This document shows positions 1 through 11,827 of a stretch of 64,000 bases of DNA, piece after piece. Positions within the stretch are counted from its first letter, which is position 1; each line of letters opens with the position of its first letter. The position numbers were made by a program, and so were the translations under genes. Below the pieces are notes generated by a model. That model was not told the origin of the DNA. It saw only the letters and a program-made list of their open reading frames with translations, and made no database searches. Source of the DNA: Lytechinus pictus (lineage: Eukaryota > Echinodermata > Echinoidea > Temnopleuroida > Toxopneustidae); contig NC_087245.1 in NCBI RefSeq assembly GCF_037042905.1, positions 25,234,501 through 25,298,500 of the forward strand, written 5' to 3'.

Positions 1-2568
1 GGAAGCTTCAATGGGAGAGAGAGATGAGATATCGAGAAAGAGAGTGGTGGGGTAACATCTGCATGCATTGCACATGGCTGTTTGTTTCCTCGTTTGTTTT
101 TAAAAGAAACAAGAATTATATGATCAGCTTGAACTATACATCTCCGACCTTATGATTATGTAAAAAGGCAATGCAAGTGTGATAGTGGAATTGGTTAACT
201 CCTACAGTAATTTCATCATTACTAAATTATTCATACCATAAACATGTTTCATAGGAATGTTTCTATTGTACGAATAAAATCTTGAGTTGATCAAACTATA
301 AAGGCATTGATTGAGTACAATATGTGATATTCTATCCTTTGTTGTGCATGCACTATACAGGGAAAATCAGATCAAATAGGAAAATCAGTTCAATGAGAAT
401 AATCAGCTATAAGATAGAAAATCAGTTAACTGGGGGGAAACTAGATCAGTTTGGGAAGCTGGTTCACCTGGGAAAATACATTTCAACATGGAAAGTTGTT
501 AAGCAGGTCCCTGGAATAGGTGTATAGATACTAGTGAAAATCTGCAAAACAAGGACATTTTGGGGGTGATTTTCTTAGTAGATTAATTTATTGCATTACT
601 GGTATATCCCTTACAAAAACACCATTTTATGACTGAACATTCTGATGCATAAACCAGTATACTGCCATTATTCAATCAGAAAATTACTTCCAATGAGAAA
701 TCCATACGAAGAAAAACCCCAGTCATGCTGACTCACGGTGAGTGGAACCATCGCATCATATAGGGAACATATGGATGGACGTCATCATCGTTCAACATCC
801 ATCTCTCTCAAGAATTAGGGGAAATAATTAGAACTAGAATTTTTGCAACACTCAACGAGCATGACACCCCAGAGTGAGATGTCAATTTACATTCACTTCA
901 ACACCTTCATGTACCCTCTCACCTGGTCTTCAGTCCAGTCAATATTTTTTTTGTCGATTAAATTAAAATTTATCTGATATAAATATTACTGATAATAATA
1001 ATAATAATAATTAAAGATTTGTATAGCGCACATATCTGTCGATGACACTCAAGGCGCACAATTAACTACTTATATAAAACAGAAATCAATAAATACATAA
1101 AAATGAACAAACTGAGAAGAAAAAATACACAATCAGTTAAGTTGGTAGTCAAAAAATAAAAAATGGCCTTATCACACAACAGTTAAGGAAATGCTTCCCT
1201 CATGAGGTAAGTCTTCAATTTGCTGTGATAGCTCAAGTCTCATGATATTTTTTTTCATTTTTGGAGAAAAGAGACTTAAGAATATAATGAGGTAACATAT
1301 TCCTTCCTTCATTAATATTTTCTCCAAACCATTAATGAATATAAATCAATGTGTAATTTACTCAAGAGATGAAAATGATTGATTTTTACTGACTGAAAGA
1401 CTATTATTATTAATATGATGTAAAAACCAGTAGAGTTCAATACTGGCCACATGCACAGCATGGATAAATGGCAACAAATGGTGACAAAATTGATACCAAG
1501 TGTGACAACATTTCCAAGAATTTTATTAAGATTTTTGATTGGATATTTGGACTTGATAATCCTCATAATAGGGGTTCCAGGGATGTATGGTATGGATGTT
1601 ATACAAAATTTTGTTTTCAATAATTTGCATAAAGGCAAATTCTTGGTATAAGTTCATGTGAGCTAGTTGAATTGTTGAATATCTATCTGCCAAAATGAGA
1701 ATCTTGAATGTGTCCTTATTTCTTTAATACTCAAATAAATGAAAAAATACCTGATTTTATAATATTTCAGAACCTTAGTATTTCTCTTTTATTTTCCTTT
1801 GTCCTTTGTCACTTTGTCACCTCATGTTCATTTCCTTATTAATATTATCATTTCCTTATTAATATTATCTTCCTTTCTGAGGTCATTCTTTTCTTGTGCT
1901 TCCTGTGAGGTTATATTGAATCTAGTGAGTTCGTAGGATAGCTAGTAGAACAGCATAGTCATGTGGGAGGTAAACATCCTTTCATTCCTTTGACTTTATC
2001 AACAAAAATGTAAAATTGTGATTCTTAGTACTAATGATTACTGAAAATGCAGGATATGGTTAAGTATTCTCATTTAATTCTAATAATTTTTCATTGTGAA
2101 TTGTGATGTACATGTAGGCCAAATCTCACCACTATATAATGTACTTGGTAGGAAATTGTCCATGTGAAGAACAAAAATTTGTGTTGAAGTTCAAGTAACT
2201 TCAAAGAAATTTGAGATTTCCATAAATGTATTCATTCTTCCTTTCATGAAAAGATCACAGCTCGTTATATTTTATGAAATTCTACACGACAAAATGAAAG
2301 TTGGGGAGTATATTGGCCTAAAAAAGAACAAAAACAATGTTCCTGCATCAGTTGAAGTTTTATAGATGAAGGACAAAGTATATGAATTAATAACTGTTTG
2401 TGAGAAAAAAAAAATCAAATGATAGGCCTATGTGTATTGCGCTTCCATCCTGTCTTTAACCTTTGAGTGGGTTGGAGTATTTGCATTAAGTTTCGTGGAA
2501 AGATAATCCAAAGGCCTATGTGAAATTCACAAGGTGTAACCCGGCCAGACTAACCTCTGCCTATATAG
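1..2568. other. no gene seen; AT-rich non-coding
   Basis: Only short open frames of random character are present. A SINE tail lies near 990-1066. Local aaaatcag-type repeats occur around 358-450. No splice-bounded coding stretch was seen. Confidence 0.6.
990..1066 (-). repeat. SINE 3' fragment with (ATT)n tail
   Basis: The sequence (ataata)n then gatttgtatagcgcacatat and ctcaaggcgc is the reverse complement of a SINE end: GCGCCTTGAG ... GTGCGCTATACAAATC followed by (ATT)n. The same end is seen in the fuller copy at 60878-61147. Only the 3' part is present here. Confidence 0.65.
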
Positions 2569-2795
2569 GTTGCCCAAGAGTTTATGGCATTTGGAAGGAA
2601 AAGCCAACGGCTTCCTTGCTGTCATCATCAATAACCTGCAATTAGATGAAATGATATTTCACCAAGGTGGATGCTGTCCTCTAAGTCTGGATGGGAATGA
2701 ACTTGATCGGCTTGCTCAAACCGTTTCCTCTCTTGTGAAACAAGGAAAGGACCTTGTTACCGAGCATTTTCCCCACTTGACACTTTCAAAAGTTT
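2569..2795 (+). CDS. orphan candidate exon, unknown protein
   Basis: This is an open frame of 75 codons with balanced composition, unlike the surrounding AT-rich sequence. It has an acceptor (ctgcctatatag) before 2569 and a donor TTT|GTATGT after 2795, or AAA|GTTTGT after 2791. The peptide contains PKSLWHLEGKANGFLAVII, then NNLQLDEMIFHQGGCCPLS and RLAQTVSSLVKQGKDLV, which looks like a folded, helix-containing segment rather than random translation. I do not recognise the family. With the 2795 donor the phase would fit exon 1 at 21614, so it could be a far-upstream exon of the same gene. It could equally be an exon of an unrelated gene or a gene fragment. Confidence 0.4.
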
Positions 2796-5337
2796 GTATG
2801 TACAGTGTGATGGAAAATTGAAGTTTCTTACTTGATATTGCAGCATTTATCATGCGATATGGGTGTTCGCTATACTCATCAAATCGTGATAATGAAATGA
2901 TAATATATGATGAAAAGTCACAATATGTCTGATCAGCAGAATCGCTTGAAGCATTACAAAAGTTTTTAAAATCCTATCTGTTTTCTTCTTACTTTTGTTG
3001 AATATTTTAAGGTATAATTTGATATGTCCATACACCCTCACAAGCAAACATTATTTTATCTGTAATCCCCCCATCCCTATGCGCCTCGGAATAGTTAACT
3101 AGATAGATGGCGCATAATAAAGGTTGTTTATTATTATTATTATTATTAATTGACCATATATACATTTTTACACCTTGACACCTTTCACTGTAAAGTCGTC
3201 ATTGTGCAATGCGCAATGCGCATAATTTATGTCCAAATCAGAAGTAAGCATGTAGTTTTGCAGAAACTTTTTTTTTCTTCAAAATGCTCATTTTTCAACG
3301 TTTTATGTTTGTGGTTTGAATTCTATCATTTTGTTGACCAACGAATGAATTAATCCATGGCAGGAACTGAACATCTTTGAAAACCATGTATTGGGGGTAA
3401 AAACTAAAGTGTCAGTTGTATACAGTGCTCACTAGATGACTCCATCCCCAGTGAGGGGATGATACGGACACCGTTGTCACAGTAACGGTGTACAGGGGTG
3501 ATAATACCAGACGAATCTACCCCCGGGATGCGATCATGTCTTTGTCTCCATTCTTATTAATTTTGAATGCTCTGACTCATTCAGCACGCATCCCTCAAGA
3601 TAACATCCCTGAATTATTGATGAATGGACTGCATCACCCATCTGCCGCCATTGTGCCAGATTATCACTAATTTCAGTCATAATTGGAGGAATTGCCGACC
3701 ATTAAGTAATAGAGGGGCATGGCAGCCATCGTTCCCAATGAATTACGTTTCTTAATGAATATTTTCTATGTTGGATGTGTAGTATTCTCTCATGGGTGGA
3801 TTAGTGGCTTGTGCAGATTAATTCTATTTCATCCTCCATTATAAAAATGGAATAATTGAATAGTCTGAATGAAATCACAGAGAATAGAGATCAAAGACAT
3901 TATGATATTGCATTTAAAAGAATATCCTCTGGAAGTGCTTTTTGTATCTTCCCTTCTTCGATTAACAGTCCATGCCCTTCCTCATAGACTCCTCTTTGAA
4001 TTGTTGTATTTGCAGTTACTCCCAATGCGAGAAAGTTAAACCACTTTTTACATTTCTTCAAATTTGTTCACACGATTGTCCCACACAAAACAAACATGAT
4101 TATTGTAATTGAGAAAAAAGCTTTCCAAGGTTTGCTTTCTCTACTGATCGTATCCTAAATTACCCAGCATCCAAGTGTTATAGCCTCCAATTAAATGCCT
4201 TATAAAAGGGGAACAAATGTAATTCATCAAAACTGAATATGAGCGATATTTGCCCACTGGCTCCAATTCCTGAAATATGTTTACCCTTCTCCAAACTACA
4301 GGAGCAGAGTGGTGATATCGAGTAGTTCTGGCCACTGCAATAGGTCTCCTTGCATTTTTTTTTATAAAAAACGTTCATTTTAGCTTGTTGTATATTGATT
4401 GGTTGACATTAAGTGAGGGCTCCAACACTGAGTCACTGTTTATTCATCCAGGCGTATGATATAACAGGATAGACTGCCGAAGATGATAAAGGATGGCGAT
4501 GCATGTCGTGCGCCCAATGAACCGAACGGGATGGGGATGATATTGCAGCCGAGCCATCGAAATGAGGAGATAGAAGGATGTAATATCCATCATTATCAAA
4601 GCTTTGAGGATTGCTACATCGATGATAGGCTTTTTTGAACTTCACTTTGCCAAAGATGTAGTATTTTTCTTTTTTAACTTTTATAGTCAGATTTAAAGCC
4701 CAGACTAAAGAATGATTTTTAGTTCAAACCTTTGTAGATGGTTAAGATTTTCATGTCAAAGATAATGCACCAAATAAGTAGATGCTAATCATCTTTTCTT
4801 CTTGTTACATTGCAAAATTTATTGTGAAGACTTTTTTCACAGGAATATTGAAGTAATTTGTAAATTTTGTACCCAATGGATAAGAGGGTATGTAGTTCAC
4901 TCTTTCCTTCATCTGCAGGCATTTTTTTTTGCAGGCTCAAACCGTTGGTTTTCGCAATTCGAATAGTGCGTAATGCAGAGTCTGAAGTAATGAGACTAGA
5001 TTGATCATGTACTGTGGATGGCAGCCTTTGGCGTCTAGTCTTTACTCTCGACCCATTATTGGTTAAAGTGTCAAATATGAGTCTGTGCCTGCAGACTAAG
5101 GCATTTTGGTGATATTAATGTTATATACTTCCAAAATATTTTGGACACAATTCTTGAATGGAGATTTAGAGTTTGAAGAAAAATGCAATATCTTTAATAC
5201 ACATTGTGTTATATTTTCTTGCTTTTGTTTACTTTTGGCTGGTATATACATTTTCATATCATAGCATTGCATGGTATTGACAACAGCATTTCCCCCCTCT
5301 TTCAAAGGAGTTACTGATTTCAGGGTTTAGGAAGGAT
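2796..5337. other. no gene seen; SINE tail and GC-richer patches
   Basis: A SINE-like tail with (ATT)n is at about 3075-3150. Two patches with more CpG (about 3430-3670 and 4430-4640) have no coherent open frame with splice signals and could be non-coding conserved elements. Otherwise this is AT-rich sequence. Confidence 0.5.
3075..3150 (+). repeat. SINE-like 3' tail, GCGCATAATAAA...(ATT)n
   Basis: atgcgcctcgg is followed by ggcgcataataaaggttg and six or so ATT units. The layout matches the SINE ends elsewhere in the window (GCGCTATATAAA then ATT repeats). The 5' tRNA-like part is absent. Confidence 0.5.
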
Positions 5338-5339
5338 TA

Positions 5340-6152
5340 GGGCTGCGTTTATGCGACCTCAAGCCAGAATCATGATTTGAATCATGATTCAAAACACAAA
5401 CATGAATCACAATATCACAGAATCAGCGTTTAGACGACCTTCATTCCAATGCTGTTTCTCCTCAGATTCGGGCCAATCCAGTGCGCATCACTAGTGCGCA
5501 GTTTGACAGAGGAAGTTTTTCGCACGTGTTTCGGCTCTCGAAAATTATTTTGCTTCCATCAGAATTCAGTCTATACCTCATTTTGTTTACTTCTATCATA
5601 AAGGGTCCATATGCTTCTATTCATCTTGTTAGTTTATCCAAAATGGTGTTCGGAAGTGAATTTCAGCGTAGATCCAATTTGATATTGATACTGTATACTC
5701 AACAACAACTGAGATCATTGTCTGTCCAGTTAATTCATTTACTAGAACTTGAAGTTGAAGACATGACCAAAAAATGAAAAGTAGTGGACGATGCGATGAC
5801 CAACACAGAACTTGAACATGACAAGAAATGCATTCATAGTACATAGTCATGTACATACAATGAGCATATAGAGCGCCTTGAGCTTGGCAAGAGTCAAACC
5901 GAAAGTAGCCCGACACAACAGTGAGGTCATATAATCATGATTGTAATCACGATATCGTTTATTCGAACATTTTCGTACTTGATTCTGCAGAAACGTCTTT
6001 CCAAACGCCCCTTTTTTGTGTTTCATGTTTGTGATTCTAATCATGATTATATTCAATTTCGACTAAACGCAATCGTGATTCTGCAGAATCATGATTTGAA
6101 TCATGATTCAAATCATGATTCTAGGGTAAAAAAGTGGCGGATAAACGCACCC
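5340..6152. mobile_element. fold-back MITE, TA-flanked, AATCATGATT palindromes
   Basis: Terminal inverted repeats are GGGCTGCGTTTATGCG at 5340 and its near complement GGATAAACGCACCC ending at 6152. Both sides are flanked by TA (5338-5339 and 6153-6154), consistent with a TA target duplication. Just inside each end are repeated AATCATGATTTGAATCATGATTC palindromes. The 813-bp interior has no transposase frame, so it is non-autonomous; the TA flank suggests a Tc1/mariner-like mobiliser, which is inference. Confidence 0.75.
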
Positions 6153-6154
6153 TA

Positions 6155-8905
6155 GAAAGAACCTGTAACACTGGGTTTATACTGAACAATAACACTATCC
6201 ATGAAATTGAGGTCACCAAAATACACATTGTCATATCCTGCACTAGGATAATGTAGATGGTGTAAGGCATTCTATTGAGGTGCATTCACATTGCTGATTT
6301 GTTTTTTCACCGTATCTGTTGTAAAATATGAAAAATGAAATAGAATTTATTAAACTCCAATGAGAAACTATATTTTGATATCAAAACTCAAGTTCAGCAA
6401 ACCACAGTGCATGGCATGTTTCGATGAGTCATTTTGCAGAATGTCAGCCCTGGGAAGTTGTTTCCTTTATCAATTTTTCCCCCTCTATTGAACTATGAGA
6501 ATTATTATCTGCAAAAACAATAGAACACATTACAAGTCATCTATTAATATTGTGATATCAATTGGTTAATGATATGAAATTAGAACATCACAAAATGAAT
6601 ACATGTAACTTGAAGCAAATAAGAATTCTAATAATTTGATTAGGAAAAATGCTTTTGATAGAGGAATAAAAAAATCACTTTCATGGGCTGAAATTCTTAA
6701 ATTAACTATTATGTACATATGCGGTATGCTGAACTTTAGTTTTGATATCCAAATTTACTTTCACATTGTAGTTAAATATAGATATTGTGATATGCCTATG
6801 TATATTTCAACAAGTTTCTCAACACACTTAAGAGTGAACAGAATGAAGAAAAAACAATAACTAAGATTTTTACTTTCATGTTTTTAATGTCCCCATAGTC
6901 TTCATTATTTATTACCTTGTACAGATATAATTGTTTTCAAGTAAGTTTAATAAGGGCAAACCACAGAGTCCAAAGTTTACTTCCTTTGGCCGTGCTGGTT
7001 AAGTGTCATCATGAATGCCTTATCACTGATGACCAGTTTACACCAGAGTGTTATCAGCTCTTTATTATGGTTTTACAGGAAAATATAGAAATTAAGACCT
7101 CGTAATCATACAGCAAAAGGAATTCAAACCTATTAATAGCTTTACTGCAAAAAGAAAATAAATTTTAGTTGTGAAACAGTTGACATGGCAACTAATGAAT
7201 TATCAGAGTTCTTTTGACATGAAACTGTCCATTTTGATCTCATAATATATAAATTTACTACTTATTAAAAAAAAATAAAATGTTATGAAAAACTTATTTC
7301 ACAATGCAATATAATCACAAATAAACACGTACAAATGTATACTCACAGTAACTATGCAATATGTCTGACTAATCTAAATAGGGATAAGAGAACAAGATGT
7401 GATGTGTTGTGCTTTGCCCTAGTAACCTCCATGTAATTTAATGTTTAAAGGTTGAATTTGAAGAATGAAGGACAACAAACTTTAGTTCATATTTTGAGGA
7501 AGGTTATAGGAAGGCATTACCTAATAGATGTAGGCCTAAGTTTTGTTGACAGCTCTTATTATATCAAATATGTGCTCTGCCTTAAAAAATCTTATCAATT
7601 TTTTCAGTATATAAAGGCATTAATCCTCATTACCAGGTTTCTTGGAGATGACTTCTGGTCCTCTGGTTGCTTGCTTACAAGCATTCATACTTTCAGGTAA
7701 AAAACATATTACTATCGCACTATACTTAAAATTATTTTTACACTATGCTGTAAAACTACATGTACGTTATAACATTGTTTTGATAGGTTATGGATTCAAA
7801 GTAATATTTTGATCTTTCTACCACTCTGTTTTGATAAGATAAACCTTACTGTGAAATTTCGCATTTATTATCTGAAATATTTACAAGTTAAAATGGAAAA
7901 TGCAAAATCCAATATCCATACTGCAAACAGAAGAATCGGCAGAATTTACTGAGATAGGAGCAAAAAGGAACCACGGGAAGCCAAATATTTAAAATATTTG
8001 CATCATTTTTGATAAAGCAATATCAAACACACAAATCAATAGATTTCATTGGTCTGTCCTCTGACTTATGCACTTCAACAATAATCTGACGAATGCCTGC
8101 ATATTTCTGCATTATATTGTATATTGGGACATTGTCCATGTGTAATGACAAGTGCCATTATTCAACTTCATTGGATTTGATATTTACTCAAAGAGAGTAT
8201 TAAATGGGTTTCAATTTTATGAATGATGGAAAATGCAAAACATAATAGCTAGAACTTTTGCACAGGTTGATTACAATTGTGAAAATTCTGTGTTTGCACA
8301 GGGGTTTATCATACCATTAGTACTGTATATGTCTAATAAGTAAGGAATGGTTTTTACTGATATTGGATGCACAATGGCAACTGTTTCTATGCTCAATGCT
8401 CAGTATTCAGAGTTCATAGCCATGAGTCAAGTTTGTTTGCACTCATTGTCCATCTAGGGTTATCTATGTCTTTAAGTTTAACGTTCAAATTTAAGTTTAT
8501 CTGAATTGACTTCCATGTGAACCCAACTCTTATTGATTGTAATTTTTCAATGCAATGAGTGATATATTAAATATCAAACAAGATGCAGTTTCAGGAGGGA
8601 GTTCAAACTGTTTGGAAAGTTGAATTACGACACCCAAACTTATGAAACAAGTTATAGTTTGTACCATCTCTGGTCAAAGATAGCATATACACACACTCTT
8701 AGTTCAAGATAATTAAGATTTTCACTCATTTCTAGAAAATGTTAGTGCTGGAATTATTTGACTGTTTTATGAATGAATAAATATTCAGAAAATTTTGATG
8801 TTTATTGACAAATATTTTGCTGTACTATTACTAGCACTACTACAACCATTATAACACCACTCCCACCACCACCACCACAGCCACTACTACTATAGCAACA
8901 ACAGT
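6155..8905. other. no gene seen; AT-rich non-coding
   Basis: Only short random open frames are present, without coding composition or paired splice sites. I see no recognisable repeat family here. Confidence 0.5.
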
Positions 8906-8915
8906 AAAAATAACA

Positions 8916-8924
8916 ATAACAACA

Positions 8925-9004
<80 letters not shown>

Positions 9005-9172
9005 TGCTACTGCTACTGCTACTACTACTACTACTACTGCTACTGCTACTGCTACTACTACTTCTACTACTACTTCTGCTACTGCTGCTGCTACTGCTAC
9101 TACTACTACTAATACTACTACTACTACTACCACTACTACTACTACTACTACCACTACTACTCCTACTTCTAC
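8916..9172. repeat. (TAC)n trinucleotide array, about 250 bp
   Basis: This is a nearly pure run of ACT/TAC units with scattered TGC, TTC, CAC and AAT variants. It produces a spurious Val-rich frame on the minus strand, which is not a gene. Confidence 0.95.
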
Positions 9173-11228
9173 TACTTCTAGGCCTAATACTTGAATTTCT
9201 ACTACTTCTTTTAGTGTATATAAATGCAAAGTATAGAAATGTAAAGTTAATGAAAATGTGCTTGGTGCACTTCTAAGTCATTGACCAAATTTTGTGGTTT
9301 ATGAATAGTGAAAACCCAAACTAGCAACTCAATTTTTGTTTATCAATAATAAAGCAAAAAAGTAAGCTATTAGGCACTCATAATAGGTTTAGCATACTGC
9401 GTTATAGATTTATTGATCTTATTATGAAGTCAAAGTGCTATTGACTTTGGTTTTTGATAATAATCGTGAACAAAGATCTCCCAAGTTCACACATGCTTCT
9501 CAAACTTTGATCCGATCTGGGTAGGGATTTTGCACGTACAGTTTTTCTCATTTTGAATTGGATGGTTACGGAGAAATAAACTTATCTCTGGATTTGCAGC
9601 ATAAAAATTAGGTGCCTGTGAGTATCCAACCAACGTTACTTGATTGTATTTTTGTCAATCATTTTCTTTTTATGTGATATCTTTTTTTATTGCTGATCAC
9701 CCAAACATGCATGTAGCACATGTGAAATTTTGTGGATTGAAAGTTATTATTCAAGACAAATTAACTGAAGTTGTAATTTCTCTATTGATTTTAAGAATTC
9801 TACTATGTACACATACGTACATGTACATGTATTATGTGTTCCACTAAAAATGTAAAATTTATTATAATTATTCACCTACAAGGCTGTTGATTTTTAATGT
9901 CAACCTGGTTCTCAGGAAAGCTTTATGTAATAATTATTCAATTATATCTGATTAATTAATATTTATATTTGTAAGGGAACTCGGAAAGAGATATTTAAGT
10001 GGCACTTCTGTGTGGTGCGTATTCATCATCACCACCACCATCATCATCCTTATCACTATCTTCATCATCATCATCATCGCCATCTTCATCATCATGGATA
10101 ACAACAACAATACCAACATCAACATTGTCTAAAATCATCTTGAGCAAAACTTTTCCCCCTTTCTTGTGGCGAAATCATTTTGATACGATATTTCCACCCC
10201 AAGACTTCAAAGTGCAGAATTGTCTATTTAACCTCTAAAGAACGATTAAAATCCTACATGGCTACAAGAGAAATGGTATTAACACCAGCTATACATATAA
10301 TCTACATACTGTACCGTATATCGTCTTGTATATATTCCCATCATCCCTTTTGTACCCCTCATCTCCACTTTCTGGGGGCTATTTTTGGAGCCGCATTTGA
10401 CTTGCAAAAATTTTGAGTGGCTCTGGAGAATATCAGCAAGTTGCCCTGGGCATTTTTAGTAAGGTTGGTTGCGTTTTCAAGTTCATTGCATAAAGATGCA
10501 TTGGAATTGAAAGTCCCTTTTCACCTCCCTGGTCTTAGCTTTAACCCTCTGCAACCTGGTGCAAGATATGGATGGACTTTAATTACCTTGAACTTAATTT
10601 CCACAAGCGTGACAAGAATAAGGTTAGGGTTAGGAGTATGATGGGTATGAAGTTCTAGATTTCGAATTTGTTTCGGAAATATTATAATGTGTCTTACAAC
10701 CCAAGGTGAAATGAAATCTGGTACAGTTAATCAATTGAATACTGTATTTTGTAATTCCCATGAGCTTAGTACATGGATCACCTGGTTCCAGTAGGCAATG
10801 GGTTAATAGTACATGGTTTAATCCAGTCGTGGCGGTTATGGGTTTGATCAAGAATGGTAGTACTCTGCATTTGAAACTATATTGCTTGGGTTTGAGTGAG
10901 TTAATCAGCCGTACATCCAATGTGTGAAGCTGTTTGGGAAGGGCATGCAATCCAAGGTTGATGGCTCAAGGAGATGGAGGGTGTAAAATCATGTAGAGTG
11001 CTTTCACACATTCATTATGGTTGAATTGTAATGGAAGATTAATAGCTTTTCACCTGGTCTTGATAATTCTGGATGGCTTCTCAGCTGATGTAGTCTCGGG
11101 AAGTTGATGGATAACAATGTTATGAAAGTAAGAAAGAAGGCCTATATCTTCGACATGGATGTACCTGCACAGATAGCACTATTCCCTGATTCGGGTTTAG
11201 ATAAACTGACATTAATTTTGATATTTAA
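9173..11228. other. no gene seen; ATC-rich microsatellite near 10026-10095
   Basis: An imperfect (ATC)n run lies at about 10026-10095. A two-unit TTAGGG stretch at 10621-10633 is too short to be a telomeric block. No coding evidence was found. Confidence 0.5.
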
Positions 11229-11232
11229 TTAA

Positions 11233-11823
11233 AGGAAAAGTCCACCCCAACAAAAAGTTGATTTGAATAAAAAGAAAAAATTCCAACAAGCATAACACTG
11301 AAAATTTCATCAAAATCGGATGTAAAATAAGAAAGTTATGACATTTTAAAGTTTTGCTTAATTTCACAAAACAGTTATATGCACACCCTGGCTGGTATGC
11401 AAATGAGGAGATTATGACGTCATCCACTCACCATTTCTTTTGTATTTTATTATATGAAATATGAAATATTCTAATTTTCTCCTCATTGTCAAGTGATATA
11501 ACGATTAATTCCTCCCTGAACATGTGGAATTAGCATTGTTTGATACTATGTGGTTCAGTCAAGTTGGTCCTTATTGTTAAATCTATAAAAAATGAAATAT
11601 TGTATAATTCAAACAATAAAAAACAAAAAAAATAGTGAGTGATGGACATCATTGACTGAGTCACCTAGTTGTGCATATCACTGTTTTGTGAAAAATAAGC
11701 GAAACTTTGAAATGTCATAACTTTCTTATTTTACATCCGATTTTGATGAAATTTTCAGCACTATGCTAGTTTGATTTTTCTCTATTTATTCAAGTCAGCA
11801 TTTTCCTGGGGTGGACTTGACCT
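11233..11823. mobile_element. palindromic MITE 'A', TTAA-flanked (copy 1)
   Basis: Terminal inverted repeats run AGGAAAAGTCCACCCC at the left and GGGGTGGACTTGACCT at the right, with TTAA on both sides (11229-11232 and 11824-11827). The arms extend far inward: ataagaaagttatgacat on the left is mirrored by atgtcataactttcttat on the right. No protein is encoded. TTAA flanks are typical of piggyBac-type transposition. This is the most intact of three copies in the window. Confidence 0.85.
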
Positions 11824-11827
11824 TTAA

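Noticed and set aside
8849..9229. 126-residue minus-strand frame, almost all valine
   Set aside because: It is the translation of a (TAC)n microsatellite and has no gene character.
10621..10633. Telomere-like TTAGGG repeat
   Set aside because: Only two units are present; chance or a minor repeat.
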